Below, piece by piece: positions 7,047 through 14,700 of a stretch of 20,940 nucleotides of DNA; position 1 is the stretch's first letter, and the number at the start of each line of letters is the position of its first letter. The notes beneath the pieces were generated by a model that had not been told where the DNA came from, searched no databases, and saw nothing but the letters and a program-made list of their open reading frames with translations. The DNA comes from an uncultured Oscillospiraceae bacterium (GTDB taxonomy: Bacteria; Bacillota; Clostridia; Oscillospirales; Oscillospiraceae), in contig CABVDR010000047.1 of NCBI GenBank assembly GCA_902497145.1, positions 1 to 20,940 of the forward strand. The letters run 5' to 3'. Both the position numbers and the translations under genes were made by a program.

Positions 7047-7054
7047 TAGCTAAC
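7039..7054. promoter_or_regulatory. feo operator-like palindrome, copy 1
   Basis: Minus-strand reading GTTAGCTATTGACAAC, covering the -35 box. The half-site with its flank, (T/A)A(A/G)GTTAGC, resembles the TTAGGTTAG half-site known for DtxR/IdeR-type iron repressors and does not look like a Fur box. Confidence 0.65.
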
Positions 7055-7077
7055 TTAAAATTTGAAAGCGGTTTTGA

Positions 7078-7106
7078 TTGACTTTTTTCCCTTGGTTAGG
7101 TATGAT
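7078..7106 (+). promoter_or_regulatory. tRNA-Leu promoter
   Basis: TTGACT (7078-7083), a 17-base spacer and TATGAT (7101-7106). A clearly related promoter, with TTTTTCCCTT in the spacer, precedes the broken tRNA-Leu at 11082-11110. A leader of about 115 bases separates it from the tRNA. Confidence 0.75.
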
Positions 7107-7226
7107 TGTGTATGCTGAATGTCTCAAAGAGAAAAATTCAGTGTGGGATATTGTCCCTGCGAATGAAGCGAAACGCTCCGCCTCGGGCATCCCCTCCCCG
7201 AGTAAAAGTAGAGGGCAATTGAATAT

Positions 7227-7311
7227 GCGGGTATGATGAAATTGGTAAACATGCTGGATTTAGGTTCCAGTGCCGCAAGGCTTGTGGGTTCGAGTCCCAC
7301 TACCCGTACCA
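7227..7311 (+). tRNA. tRNA-Leu (anticodon UAG)
   Basis: An 85-base class II tRNA with encoded CCA. The acceptor GCGGGTA pairs with TACCCGT (one G-T). The anticodon stem is CTGGA/TCCAG around loop TTTAGGT, giving anticodon TAG (reads CUA). The long variable arm GCC-GCAA-GGC is typical of tRNA-Leu. The T arm is GTGGG-TTCGAGT-CCCAC. Confidence 0.96.
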
Positions 7312-7312
7312 T

Positions 7313-7350
7313 GTCGCCGCGGACATCATATCGTTCGCGGCGACTTTTTT
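7313..7350 (+). terminator. tRNA-Leu terminator
   Basis: A 9-bp stem GTCGCCGCG/CGCGGCGAC directly after the CCA end, followed by six T residues. Confidence 0.9.
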
Positions 7351-7362
7351 AAAGTCACCTCT

Positions 7363-7447
7363 CACTCATTTTGTCACGGCTCCTTTCCAAATCGAACCCG
7401 CTGCGCTGGGCTTCGATTTGATTTTGAGTGCAAACGCGAAAGCCGTG
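7363..7447 (+). other. Possible structured RNA with interleaved stems
   Basis: Three complementary pairs: CACTCA (7363-7368) with TGAGTG (7425-7430); CACGGCT (7375-7381) with AGCCGTG (7441-7447); AAATCGAA (7389-7396) with TTCGATTT (7412-7419). The first two cross, so they would form a pseudoknot around the third hairpin. The stretch lies between the tRNA terminator and a second terminator (7474-7524). No promoter or protein gene is evident, so an RNA gene is only a suggestion; a decayed repeat element is the alternative. Confidence 0.3.
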
Positions 7448-7473
7448 GCATCTATACTGTTGCAATGTTCCAT

Positions 7474-7524
7474 GGCGAGTGTTCTTATAGCAGTTGAAAA
7501 GCGATAAGAGCACTCGCCTTTTTT
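7474..7524 (+). terminator. Strong terminator without an obvious gene before it
   Basis: A 15-bp stem (7474-7488 with 7504-7518, one mismatch) around a 15-base loop, followed by T6. No coding gene lies between it and the tRNA terminator at 7350. Confidence 0.88.
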
Positions 7525-7549
7525 GTTTTTATAGGGCGATTTCTGCTAG

Positions 7550-7759
7550 CACATACTTGACGAACACATCCTTTCAGAGATTGACGGTCACATCGGGGAC
7601 TGGCAGGGGCAGCACTTTGGAACTCGTGATTTCTCCCACGCAGTTATAATGGAGTATGATCCCATTCAGCTCATGTAGCTGCCGGCTGCCATCTGTGTGG
7701 GTCTGGTGGTCAAGCAGATCAACCATCCCATGGAGGCCTTTGCCAAGCGGTATTTATAA
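7550..7759 (+). pseudogene. 3' remnant of an unidentified gene with an in-frame stop
   Basis: One plus-strand frame reads well from 7550 (HILDEHILSEIDGHIGDWQG, then the stretch ending DPIQLM), hits TAG at 7676-7678 and then continues in the same frame (LPAAICVGLVVKQINHPMEA, then FAKRYL) to TAA at 7757-7759. There is no start codon with a ribosome binding site, and a stop lies directly upstream. A perfect terminator follows 14 bases after the final stop, as expected for the tail of a once intact gene. I do not recognise the family. Confidence 0.5.
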
Positions 7760-7766
7760 CCGAATA

Positions 7767-8129
7767 TCAAGCGGCCCGGACACGGAGACAGCTTCCGTGT
7801 CCGGGCTTTCTTTTCATAACTCCGGGATAGGTGGGGTCACCGCAGCCGGAGAGATCAGGAACGGTGGGAACGGCCACGATGGTCTGGCTGGCCTCATTCC
7901 ATCCCACGATCAGATTACCGATTTTGGTCTTGCTGCCTTGGTAAACAATCAGGTCCTCTTTGGAGGGGAAAAAGGTGTAGAAAAAGGTGCGGGAAATGCC
8001 AACTGCCTTGTAGACCTGCTCCACAGTGGTGTGTTGGACGCCCTGTCGGGACATCAGATCCAATGCAGTGGTGATGAGCGCGGTGCGAACCCGTTCCCAG
8101 TCCACGTAGGAACAAGCAACCTTTGGTAT
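7767..8129 (-). pseudogene. TetR-family regulator remnant (N-terminal DNA-binding half only)
   Basis: The reading frame holds a clear TetR helix-turn-helix: VDWERVRTALITTALDLMSR, then TTVEQVYKAVGISRTFFYTFF and PSKEDLIV. The remaining residues (YQGSKTKIGNLIVGWNEASQ onward) do not look like a TetR ligand-binding domain and run into a terminator. Total length is about 120 residues against 180-200 for the family. No ATG begins the frame: AAGGGG sits seven bases before an ATA codon (8129-8127) at the position where a start is expected, and only a GTG without a good site (8105) lies inside. The simplest reading is a gene broken at both the start codon and the C-terminus, possibly by a deletion that fused it to another gene's tail. 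Confidence 0.6.
7774..7814 (+). terminator. Terminator of the decayed gene
   Basis: A perfect 13-bp stem GCCCGGACACGGA/TCCGTGTCCGGGC with a 7-base loop, then TTTCTTTT. It overlaps the tail of the opposing TetR remnant. Confidence 0.9.
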
Positions 8130-8190
8130 GTTCGCGCCCCTTCAATAAAGTCATTTTTAAAATTCAATCTTTATTCTGTCTCATCGTCTG

Positions 8191-8227
8191 GAAAAAAGCA
8201 AGGGGCGGCGTGATCAAACGCCGCCCC
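8191..8227 (-). terminator. Terminator of the oleate hydratase gene
   Basis: A 9-bp stem GGGGCGGCG/CGCCGCCCC (8202-8210 with 8219-8227), followed on the minus strand by TTGCTTTTTT. Confidence 0.85.
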
Positions 8228-8268
8228 AGATGAAATCAGGATTGTAATGAAGAGAGAAGAGAAGGGGA

Positions 8269-10239
8269 TTACTCCATTTCCTCCCGGAGGATGTTGTGGT
8301 CCCGCAGGACCTTTTCTACCACCGTGCCACGAATCAGTTTAAGAGCTGGCTTTTTCAGCAGATTCAGCGGACCGGGCAGTTCCATGTCCAGAGGAGACTT
8401 GCCGTCCATCAGACACACCGAGCTGTCCAGCAGACAGCGGATGTCGTATACACTGCCCCATACCTCAGGCACACCCCGGTCCACACCCAGCAGGCCGTAG
8501 ACGGCCTCCATGGCGGTGCGTACGGAGTACTCGGTGGTAAACACCGTATCCCGGGGCGTATCGGCAAACTGGCCCAGGAAGGCAAAATTCACACAGCCGT
8601 CGGGAATCACGTCGGGACGGTCGCCCTTAGTCCGGGGCATAAAGAAGGCGGTAATATAGGGCATCATGGTGGGCACGCATACCGCGCTCTCCTCGGCCAG
8701 TTGGGGAATCAGCTCTGTTGGTACACCCAGGTGGTAGAGCCACTCCTGGGTGATCTCCTTGCCGGTACACTCCTTCATAGGCTTTCTAATAAAGTCACCT
8801 GGCACATCGGTGAAGAGGCCATATACCCAGACACAGACCTTCTCCGGCTCCTGCTCCTTGAACTGTCCCTGGCGGTTGATGGTCCAGCTCAGAAGCCACT
8901 TGGAGTCCTGACAGCTGACGATACCACCAGTGACCACCTTGCCGGTCCGGGGATCCCGCTGGCAGATGTTTTTGATATAGGGTAGGATCTTGTCGTCCAG
9001 AGTAGTGATGGTGGCCGACTCCCAGTTTGTCTTGGTCACATCGGAACAGAACTTCTCCGGATGGCCAAAGGCCGGGTCCTGCTTGGCGATGTTCTTCCAC
9101 AGGCTCCAGCAGCCGCTGGTGCGCACCTCGGCGTCCCCGTTGGGGGCGTGGTCCTGGTCGCCGTAGATGGTCCCCTCGGTGCAGGACCCGTTGGTGACAA
9201 AGACCAGGTCGTTCTCGGTGAGCACGATGCCCTGCTCCACGCCCTTGACCTTGCACTCAATGGCGGTGGCTACCTTTCTGCCCCCCTTGATATCAAAGAG
9301 AACATTGGTCACCTCTACACCGAACTGGAAGTCCACCCCGGCCTCTTCCAAATACTTCTTCATGGGCAGAATGAGGGACTCATACTGGTTATAGCGGGTA
9401 AATTTCAGGGCGCTGAAATCGGGCAGGCCAGCAATGTGGTGGATGAAGCGTTGGAAATAGAGCTTCATCTCCAAAGCGGAGTGCCAGTTCTCAAAGGCGA
9501 ACATGGTGCGCCAGTAGAGCCAGAAGGTGGAGAAAAATACCTCGTCGTCAAAGACATCCTCAATGGTCTTGTCGTACAGGTCCTCGTCCGGGGTCATAAA
9601 GAGCTTGATGATCTCCATACAGCCCTTTTGGCTGAGGTTGAATTTCCCGTCCGTGTGGGCGTCCTGCCCCCGGTTGACGGTGGCACGGCACAGGGAGTAG
9701 TTGGGGTCATGCTTGTTGAGCCAGTAGAACTCATCCAGCACAGAGGAGCCGGGCTTCTCCAGGGAGGGAATGGAGCGGAACAGGTCCCACAGGCACTCAA
9801 AGTGGTCCTCCATCTCCCGACCGCCTCGCATAATATAGCCCCGGGTGGGGTCGTAAATGCCGTCACAGGCACCGCCGGCTACGTCCATGGCTTCCAGAAT
9901 GTGAATGTGGGATCCGTCCATCTGTCCGTCCCGCACCAGGAAGCAGGCCGCCGCCAGAGCAGCCAGACCGCTTCCCACAATATAGGCGCTCTTTCCCTCC
10001 ACGCCAGCGGGCTTTTCCGGGCGGGCGAAGGCCTCGTAGTTGCCGCTGGTATAGTAGATGCCCTTGGCGTTTTTCTCGTGGCGGCCCAGCTCTGTATTGC
10101 GGTAGTCGTTGGGCGCAGAGATGTGGGCATCCTCGGGTTTCCGCTTAGCTGCTGCCGCTTTTTTTGCCAATACCACTGCCGTGCCGGCCCCAGCCAGACC
10201 AGCCGCCGCCGCAGTCCATTTTCCAAGATTCCTTGCCAT
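8269..10239 (-). CDS. ohyA: Oleate hydratase (myosin-cross-reactive antigen family)
   Basis: A 656-residue FAD-dependent fatty acid hydratase, which adds water to the cis-9 double bond of oleate or linoleate to give 10-hydroxy fatty acids; in gut bacteria this removes toxic unsaturated fatty acids. The FAD fold starts with YIVGSGLAALAAACFLVRDG (86-105) and the acidic strand end ILEAMDVAGG. The signature RGGREMEDHFECLWDLFRSI at 138-157 holds the catalytic glutamate region known from the family. The usual N-terminus (YYTSGNYEAFARPEKP) begins only near residue 62. The extra residues include a hydrophobic stretch (8-26) followed by Lys/Arg, like a membrane anchor. AAAGGTGG precedes the ATG at about ten bases. 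A TetR gene lies upstream on the same strand and probably regulates it. Confidence 0.95.
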   Translation of the reverse strand: MARNLGKWTAAAAGLAGAGTAVVLAKKAAAAKRKPEDAHISAPNDYRNTELGRHEKNAKGIYYTSGNYEAFARPEKPAGVEGKSAYIVGSGLAALAAACFLVRDGQMDGSHIHILEAMDVAGGACDGIYDPTRGYIMRGGREMEDHFECLWDLFRSIPSLEKPGSSVLDEFYWLNKHDPNYSLCRATVNRGQDAHTDGKFNLSQKGCMEIIKLFMTPDEDLYDKTIEDVFDDEVFFSTFWLYWRTMFAFENWHSALEMKLYFQRFIHHIAGLPDFSALKFTRYNQYESLILPMKKYLEEAGVDFQFGVEVTNVLFDIKGGRKVATAIECKVKGVEQGIVLTENDLVFVTNGSCTEGTIYGDQDHAPNGDAEVRTSGCWSLWKNIAKQDPAFGHPEKFCSDVTKTNWESATITTLDDKILPYIKNICQRDPRTGKVVTGGIVSCQDSKWLLSWTINRQGQFKEQEPEKVCVWVYGLFTDVPGDFIRKPMKECTGKEITQEWLYHLGVPTELIPQLAEESAVCVPTMMPYITAFFMPRTKGDRPDVIPDGCVNFAFLGQFADTPRDTVFTTEYSVRTAMEAVYGLLGVDRGVPEVWGSVYDIRCLLDSSVCLMDGKSPLDMELPGPLNLLKKPALKLIRGTVVEKVLRDHNILREEME

Positions 10240-10387
10240 AAGAATATAGCCACCTTTCCGGTAATCACTGTTTTACAGTCTGTTTGATGGAATGTGGTTA
10301 TATCCTACCCCGGCTTTCTGATTTCTACCATATACAAACCGGGCTCGGTGATAAAAAACTAATCATCAGGTTCGGTTTGATAAAATA

Positions 10388-10948
10388 TCATGCCAGATCG
10401 GCAAAATTTTTTATGGAGCGGGAGACATTGCCCCGCATAGTAGTGCTGATTTTTTCCACGATCAGTTGATAATCTGCGTGCATTCCCTGTTTGATCCAGT
10501 CCAGCATGATACCCACAAAGCTGTACTTATAGAATTCAGCAATAAACGCCTTGTCTGCCTCGGAGATATGGATTCCCTGGCTCTGTTCCTCTACCACGCC
10601 GCGAATCAAGTCATAGGTTAGCTTAAAGAGAAAATTCTCCATCTGATCCCGGCTGATACAGCGATATGCGTTGAGAATGAAGGGCTTGTTTTCCAGCACT
10701 GCCTCAAAAATCTGAAGCAGGCCTTCCGACCAGGTGGTGGAAGTCTTTTTTCCTTGCAGGGCCCGGGCAGCGTCCTCAACGCAGGACCACTCGACCAAGT
10801 CGTAAATATCTTTGAAATGATAGTAGAAGGTCATGCGGCTAATGCCGCAATCCTCTGTAATGTCTCGTATGGTGATCTTATCCAAGGGCTTTTTTAAAAG
10901 CATCCGTTTTAAAGAGGACTCCAAAGCCTGCTTCGTGGCGGTCGACAT
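10388..10948 (-). CDS. TetR/AcrR-family regulator (DhaS-like)
   Basis: A 186-residue regulator with an N-terminal TetR helix-turn-helix (LLKKPLDKITIRDITEDCGI, then SRMTFYYHFKDIYDLVEW, about residues 16-53) and an all-helical C-terminal ligand domain ending in a conserved FYKYSFVGIMLDWIKQGM segment, the pattern of the TetR_C_8/DhaS group. I chose ATG 10948; GAGGG lies about 12 bases before it, and an in-frame TTG at 10966 has no better site. It sits 148 bases upstream of the oleate hydratase gene on the same strand with no clear terminator between, so co-transcription or local control of fatty acid hydration is likely. A 22-bp imperfect palindrome (10966-10987) over its own -10 box suggests autoregulation. 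The ligand is unknown; a fatty acid is a guess from context. Confidence 0.88.
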   Translation of the reverse strand: MSTATKQALESSLKRMLLKKPLDKITIRDITEDCGISRMTFYYHFKDIYDLVEWSCVEDAARALQGKKTSTTWSEGLLQIFEAVLENKPFILNAYRCISRDQMENFLFKLTYDLIRGVVEEQSQGIHISEADKAFIAEFYKYSFVGIMLDWIKQGMHADYQLIVEKISTTMRGNVSRSIKNFADLA

Positions 10949-10965
10949 CGCGTTCACTTCCCTCA

Positions 10966-10987
10966 ATTATGTAGTTGACTCCATTAT
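10966..10987. promoter_or_regulatory. Candidate TetR operator
   Basis: Half-sites ATTATGTAGTT and GACTCCATTAT; 8 of 11 positions obey the dyad. It overlaps the -10 box of the tetR promoter, which is where an autorepressor would bind. Confidence 0.5.
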
Positions 10988-11010
10988 ACAAAAAGTTTGC
11001 CGGAGTGCAA
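10983..11010 (-). promoter_or_regulatory. tetR promoter
   Basis: On the minus strand, TTGCAC (11010-11005), a 16-base spacer and consensus TATAAT (10988-10983), 35 bases before the start codon. Confidence 0.6.
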
Positions 11011-11081
11011 CCGATGCGGCCATGGCAGTCCTGAAGATTGATCGGAAGGGCGGCTGAACAGACGTTTGCGGATGATTCCCA

Positions 11082-11110
11082 TTGACATTTTTCCCTTCGT
11101 TGGGTAGGGT
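11082..11110 (+). promoter_or_regulatory. Promoter of the broken tRNA-Leu
   Basis: TTGACA (11082-11087), a 17-base spacer and TAGGGT (11105-11110). The spacer TTTTTCCCTTCGTTGGG is nearly the same as that of the intact tRNA-Leu promoter at 7078-7106, but the -10 box is weaker. Confidence 0.55.
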
Positions 11111-11221
11111 TACTTGTACTGAGTTAGAAAAGCTGGTTTTGCTTGTTTTAGAGATGAGTCAAGTAAAATACTCCGCTTTGGGTATTCCTCCTCAAGTAAA
11201 TGAAGAGGGAAAATTGAATAT

Positions 11222-11263
11222 GCGGGTATGGTGGAATTGGTAGACTCGGAGGATTTAGGTTCT
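11222..11263 (+). pseudogene. 5' half of a tRNA-Leu gene, truncated in the anticodon region
   Basis: GCGGGTATGGTGGAATTGG and the following bases match the acceptor, D arm and anticodon loop (GGATTTAGGTTC) of the intact tRNA-Leu at 7227. After about 11263 the match ends: no 3' anticodon stem, variable arm, T arm or acceptor follows, and the DNA becomes coding for a serine recombinase on the other strand. The gene cannot make a tRNA. Confidence 0.8.
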
Positions 11264-11694
11264 CGTATTTTCCAGCGTTGGGCGTCGAGGACGGGCTTCC
11301 TCAGCGCCCACATTTTTTGTAATTTCACAAGCTTCTCCCGCTCTTTGACTCGGCTGGCCCGAGCCGCTGTGAGGTACTCCCACATCATGGTGTCCAGCGT
11401 TTCCTCGTGGATAAGGTGGGAGCTGCAATAGCTTTTTCCACTCCGCTGGTAGCCATTGCAGACATATCCCACACGCCGCTTGCCGTTCCAGTACCGAATC
11501 ATGGGGACGAATACATTACCGCACTCCTGACACCGGAGCAGCCCTGCATAGCGGTGCTTAGAACGGTTCCCGTTGGCTGGACGGGCCTGCTCTTTTTGTT
11601 CCTTCCTCTCCGCCAGCAGTACCTGAGCCTGCTCCCAAATTTCTCTGGATACGATGGGAGTGAAGAAGTTCTCATGCTGAAATTGCTCCTCGGG
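11264..11694 (-). pseudogene. Large serine recombinase, internal/C-terminal fragment
   Basis: Read on the minus strand from just after a TAG (11697-11695), the frame gives HENFFTPIVSREIWEQAQ, a basic linker, then RYAGLLRCQECGNVFVPMIR, YWNGKRRVGYVCNGYQRSGK and SYCSSHLIHEETLD. These are the recombinase domain end and the zinc beta-ribbon (C..C...C...C) of large serine recombinases, the integrases of many Clostridia elements. A coiled-coil stretch (REKLVKLQKMWALRKPVLDA) follows. The N-terminal catalytic resolvase domain with its serine is absent. At the other end the frame crosses into the antisense of the tRNA-Leu remnant, with the open frame running to 11110, so the normal C-terminus is gone too. 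The fragment is dead as an enzyme and marks a past insertion or deletion at this tRNA. Confidence 0.8.
11279..11318 (+). terminator. Terminator-like hairpin behind the tRNA remnant
   Basis: Two stacked stems, TGGGCG/CGCCCA and GAGGA/TCCTC, followed by CATTTTTT. It lies inside the antisense recombinase reading frame, so it may be fortuitous, but it could end transcripts from the tRNA-remnant promoter. Confidence 0.4.
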
Positions 11695-11731
11695 CTAGGT
11701 GAATATGATGGGGTGAAACAGATGTAACCTG

Positions 11732-14700
11732 TTATTGTGCCATCGTTTCGGCAAATCGCATCAGGATTGTGGCGGCCTGAGCTCTGGTGGCCTGCCCCCA
11801 GGGATCCAGCCGGTCATTGCCAACACCAGAGATCAAACCCTGATCTACAGCCCAGATCATGGCTGACTGTGCCCAGTTGCTGGTCTGTTCCCCGTCCACA
11901 AAGGATGAGAGACTTCCATCCACATCGGGGCTTCCTGCATAGCGCCACAGCATAGCTGCCATCTGTTCCCGGGTAATGGGATCGTTGGGACCGAAGGTGC
12001 CGTTGCCATAGCCGGTGACCACACCTGCGCTGTTAGCCCAGCAAACCGCTTCCCCATACCAGTCCTCCAGCTTTACATCGTCATAGCCCATGGGGGCACT
12101 CACGATAGGACTGCCTTCCAGCCGCCACAGGATGGTGGCGATCATACCTCGGCTGGTGGAGCTATTGGGGGCAAAAGTAGTTTTGCTGGTGCCCGCCATC
12201 AGACCATGTTCCACACAGTAGTGGACGCCGTCATGGTACCAGGCGGAACGATCCACATCGGTAAAGGGAGCCATGGGACAACTTTCATCCCTAGGACAGT
12301 CGGATATATCGGTCGTTTGCCGGAAAGTGACAGTAATGGTCACTTTGCCAGCCGGCTGCGTAAAGGTATAGGTTCCATCGTCGCTGCGGGTGACCTCCAC
12401 AGTCTGGCCGTTGGGATCGGTGACCGTGACCGTATCCACGGCATAGCTGTCCTCCGGCGTGGCCGTAATGGTGACGGTGTCGTCCTTTTGCGGGGTCTTG
12501 GGGCTGATGGTAACCGAGCCGTGCTCAGTTGGCTGGATGATAGGCGGGTAGGACGGCTCGAACGAGCCGCCGGAGCTGCCGCCGCTGGGAGTTTCGGTGA
12601 ACTCCGTATAGCCGATGGCATAAGTAGAGAAGCACTTCACATACAGAGTCAGTTGGGTCTTGTCGCTGCTGACAGTAAAGTATTCGGCCAAAGCATTAGG
12701 GGTCGTGGTCAATTCCTGTACTTCTTCCTTATGTACACGGTAGACCGAATATTGGTCTTTACCTTGCAGCTCCGTGGGCAGGGGCAGGAGAATCTCCAGC
12801 AGGACATTGGACTGGGTGATTGTTTTGCTGGCAGCGTCAATCTTCTGTCCTTCCGCGTTAAAGACCTCTTTTCCCAGTTTGTAATCCATTACCAGACCTA
12901 TGGTGACAGTATCATCCTTTTTCTCCGCGATCTTGTCCATATCGTTGGAGATGGTCAAATCGCCCATCTGCTTTTCGTCGGCAGTAAAGGTAAATTCTAC
13001 CTTGCCGCCGCCAATAACTGTGGTTTGATCGGCCTGGGTGTATACCGTATCGTCGGGTTCCTGATGAAATACGGTATCCAGATTGCCCACCACGATGTCG
13101 GGGCTGCCGGGAGTCACTTCCACGATGGAGTTTGTAGCGCCTTTCGGCAGGGTGGCGTCGCAGGTCTTGTTTTCGGTCAGCTCCACTTTGATGGTAACGG
13201 TGCGCACGTCCTTGGTGACCACCAGATTGTAGATACCGGGAATCAGGTTTGCAAATTTGTATGTTCCGTCCTTGTTTGTGGAGGTCTCATCAATTTTGTT
13301 TGCTCCCAGCCACAGGCTGACTGTGGCCCCAGTTACCACCGGACTGTCTGTTCCTTCGGTTTTTTCGGTGATCGTACCGCTTACCTGGAACACCTCCTGC
13401 CACTGGGCCGTAAAGGTCACCGCCCGGTTGGGCATGGTGAAGCGGTCTCCGGGCTGGTAAGTCTTGCCGTCGTACAGCCAGCCGGTAAATTGGACGTTGT
13501 CCTTGGTAAAGCCGCTTGCCGGCAGGGTGAGAACGCTGCCCCCCACCGCTTCTGTCGAGGCCATGCCGCCCGCTGCTCCCTCGCCGCCGGAAAAGGTCAC
13601 GGTGTATAGTACCGGCGGGGCCTGGGTAATGGTGAGGGTGCCCACCTGCATGGTGTCGCTGCCGCCGGTGTGGCGGTAGTTGGAATCGGTGATTTCCACC
13701 CAGATCTCATAGCTGCCCGCCTCTTTTGGGGAGGCCACCTCGTTACCGTTTTGCTGATAGGTGACGGTGTAGGAGGTACACTTGTCGTCATCTGCGGCAA
13801 CATCTGCGTGTTTCACGTTGCCGTCAGCCTCCGCCACATTGTCTGTCACGGCGAAGATCACCGGTTTGGGCTGGATGGTCAGGGTGGCAGTACCGTTTTT
13901 CAGAGTGTAGTTGGCTGATTCGGCGCCGGTAAGCGTGGCAGTCAAATCGTAACTGCCTGCTGTTTGTCCGGCCTCTGCCACGACGGCTGAAACATTATCG
14001 CCGCTCACCACGCCGGAGAGCATTGCCTGCACCGGTTCCGTGGTGTCGTACACCTGCGCCAGACCCGACCAGGTGGCCATCACGTCTTTTTTTGCAATGG
14101 TGAAGTCGGCCTGGGCCTTCGCTTCTTCATAGTTTGTTGTGGCCGCGAAGGTAGCAGTGACAGTGTAGTCTCCCGCGTCGGTGGGAATTTCGATGCTATC
14201 ATAGCTTACGCCGCTGATAGTGGTGCCGGTGTAGCGATAGGTCACATGGTCCGTGCCGTTGGTAGTCGAGACGGGGGACGGCGCATGGTTTGCGGTGCCG
14301 TCGTAGGTCCAGCCCTCCATGATGACGGAGGCGGTGCCCGCAATTGGCGTGATCTGCCACTCCAGCGTCGTATTGATGCCGCCTTCCAACGTATAGTTGG
14401 GATTGCTCAGAGCAATAACCTCAGCGATGTAGGTTCCGGCATCGACCTTTTGGTATGCCTCGCAGGTCAGGTTGCAGGCATCGCCTTGTACCAGATTGTC
14501 GATAGAGGGAGTGACGGTATGCTCCAGGCCGTCATACGGAATGTGGGTCTTGCCGCTCCAGGTCAGCTCCACCGGACGGGGCGCGATGGTGAAGATATCC
14601 TGGACGGTTACTTCGTTGTAGTTCTCCGTGGCCGCAAAGGTAGCGGTGACGGTGTAGTCTCCCGCGTCGGTGGGAATTTCCGGGCTGTCATATTGGACGC

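Noticed and set aside
7124..7312. Minus-strand 62-residue frame over the tRNA-Leu
   Set aside because: It is the antisense reading of the tRNA gene and leader; such frames are frequent spurious calls.
9061..10287. 408-residue plus-strand frame antisense to the oleate hydratase
   Set aside because: It is a shadow of a clearly recognised gene and has no motif of its own.
11227..11431. Plus-strand frame starting in the tRNA-Leu remnant
   Set aside because: It reads the tRNA and the antisense of the recombinase fragment; there is no ribosome binding site and no protein feature.
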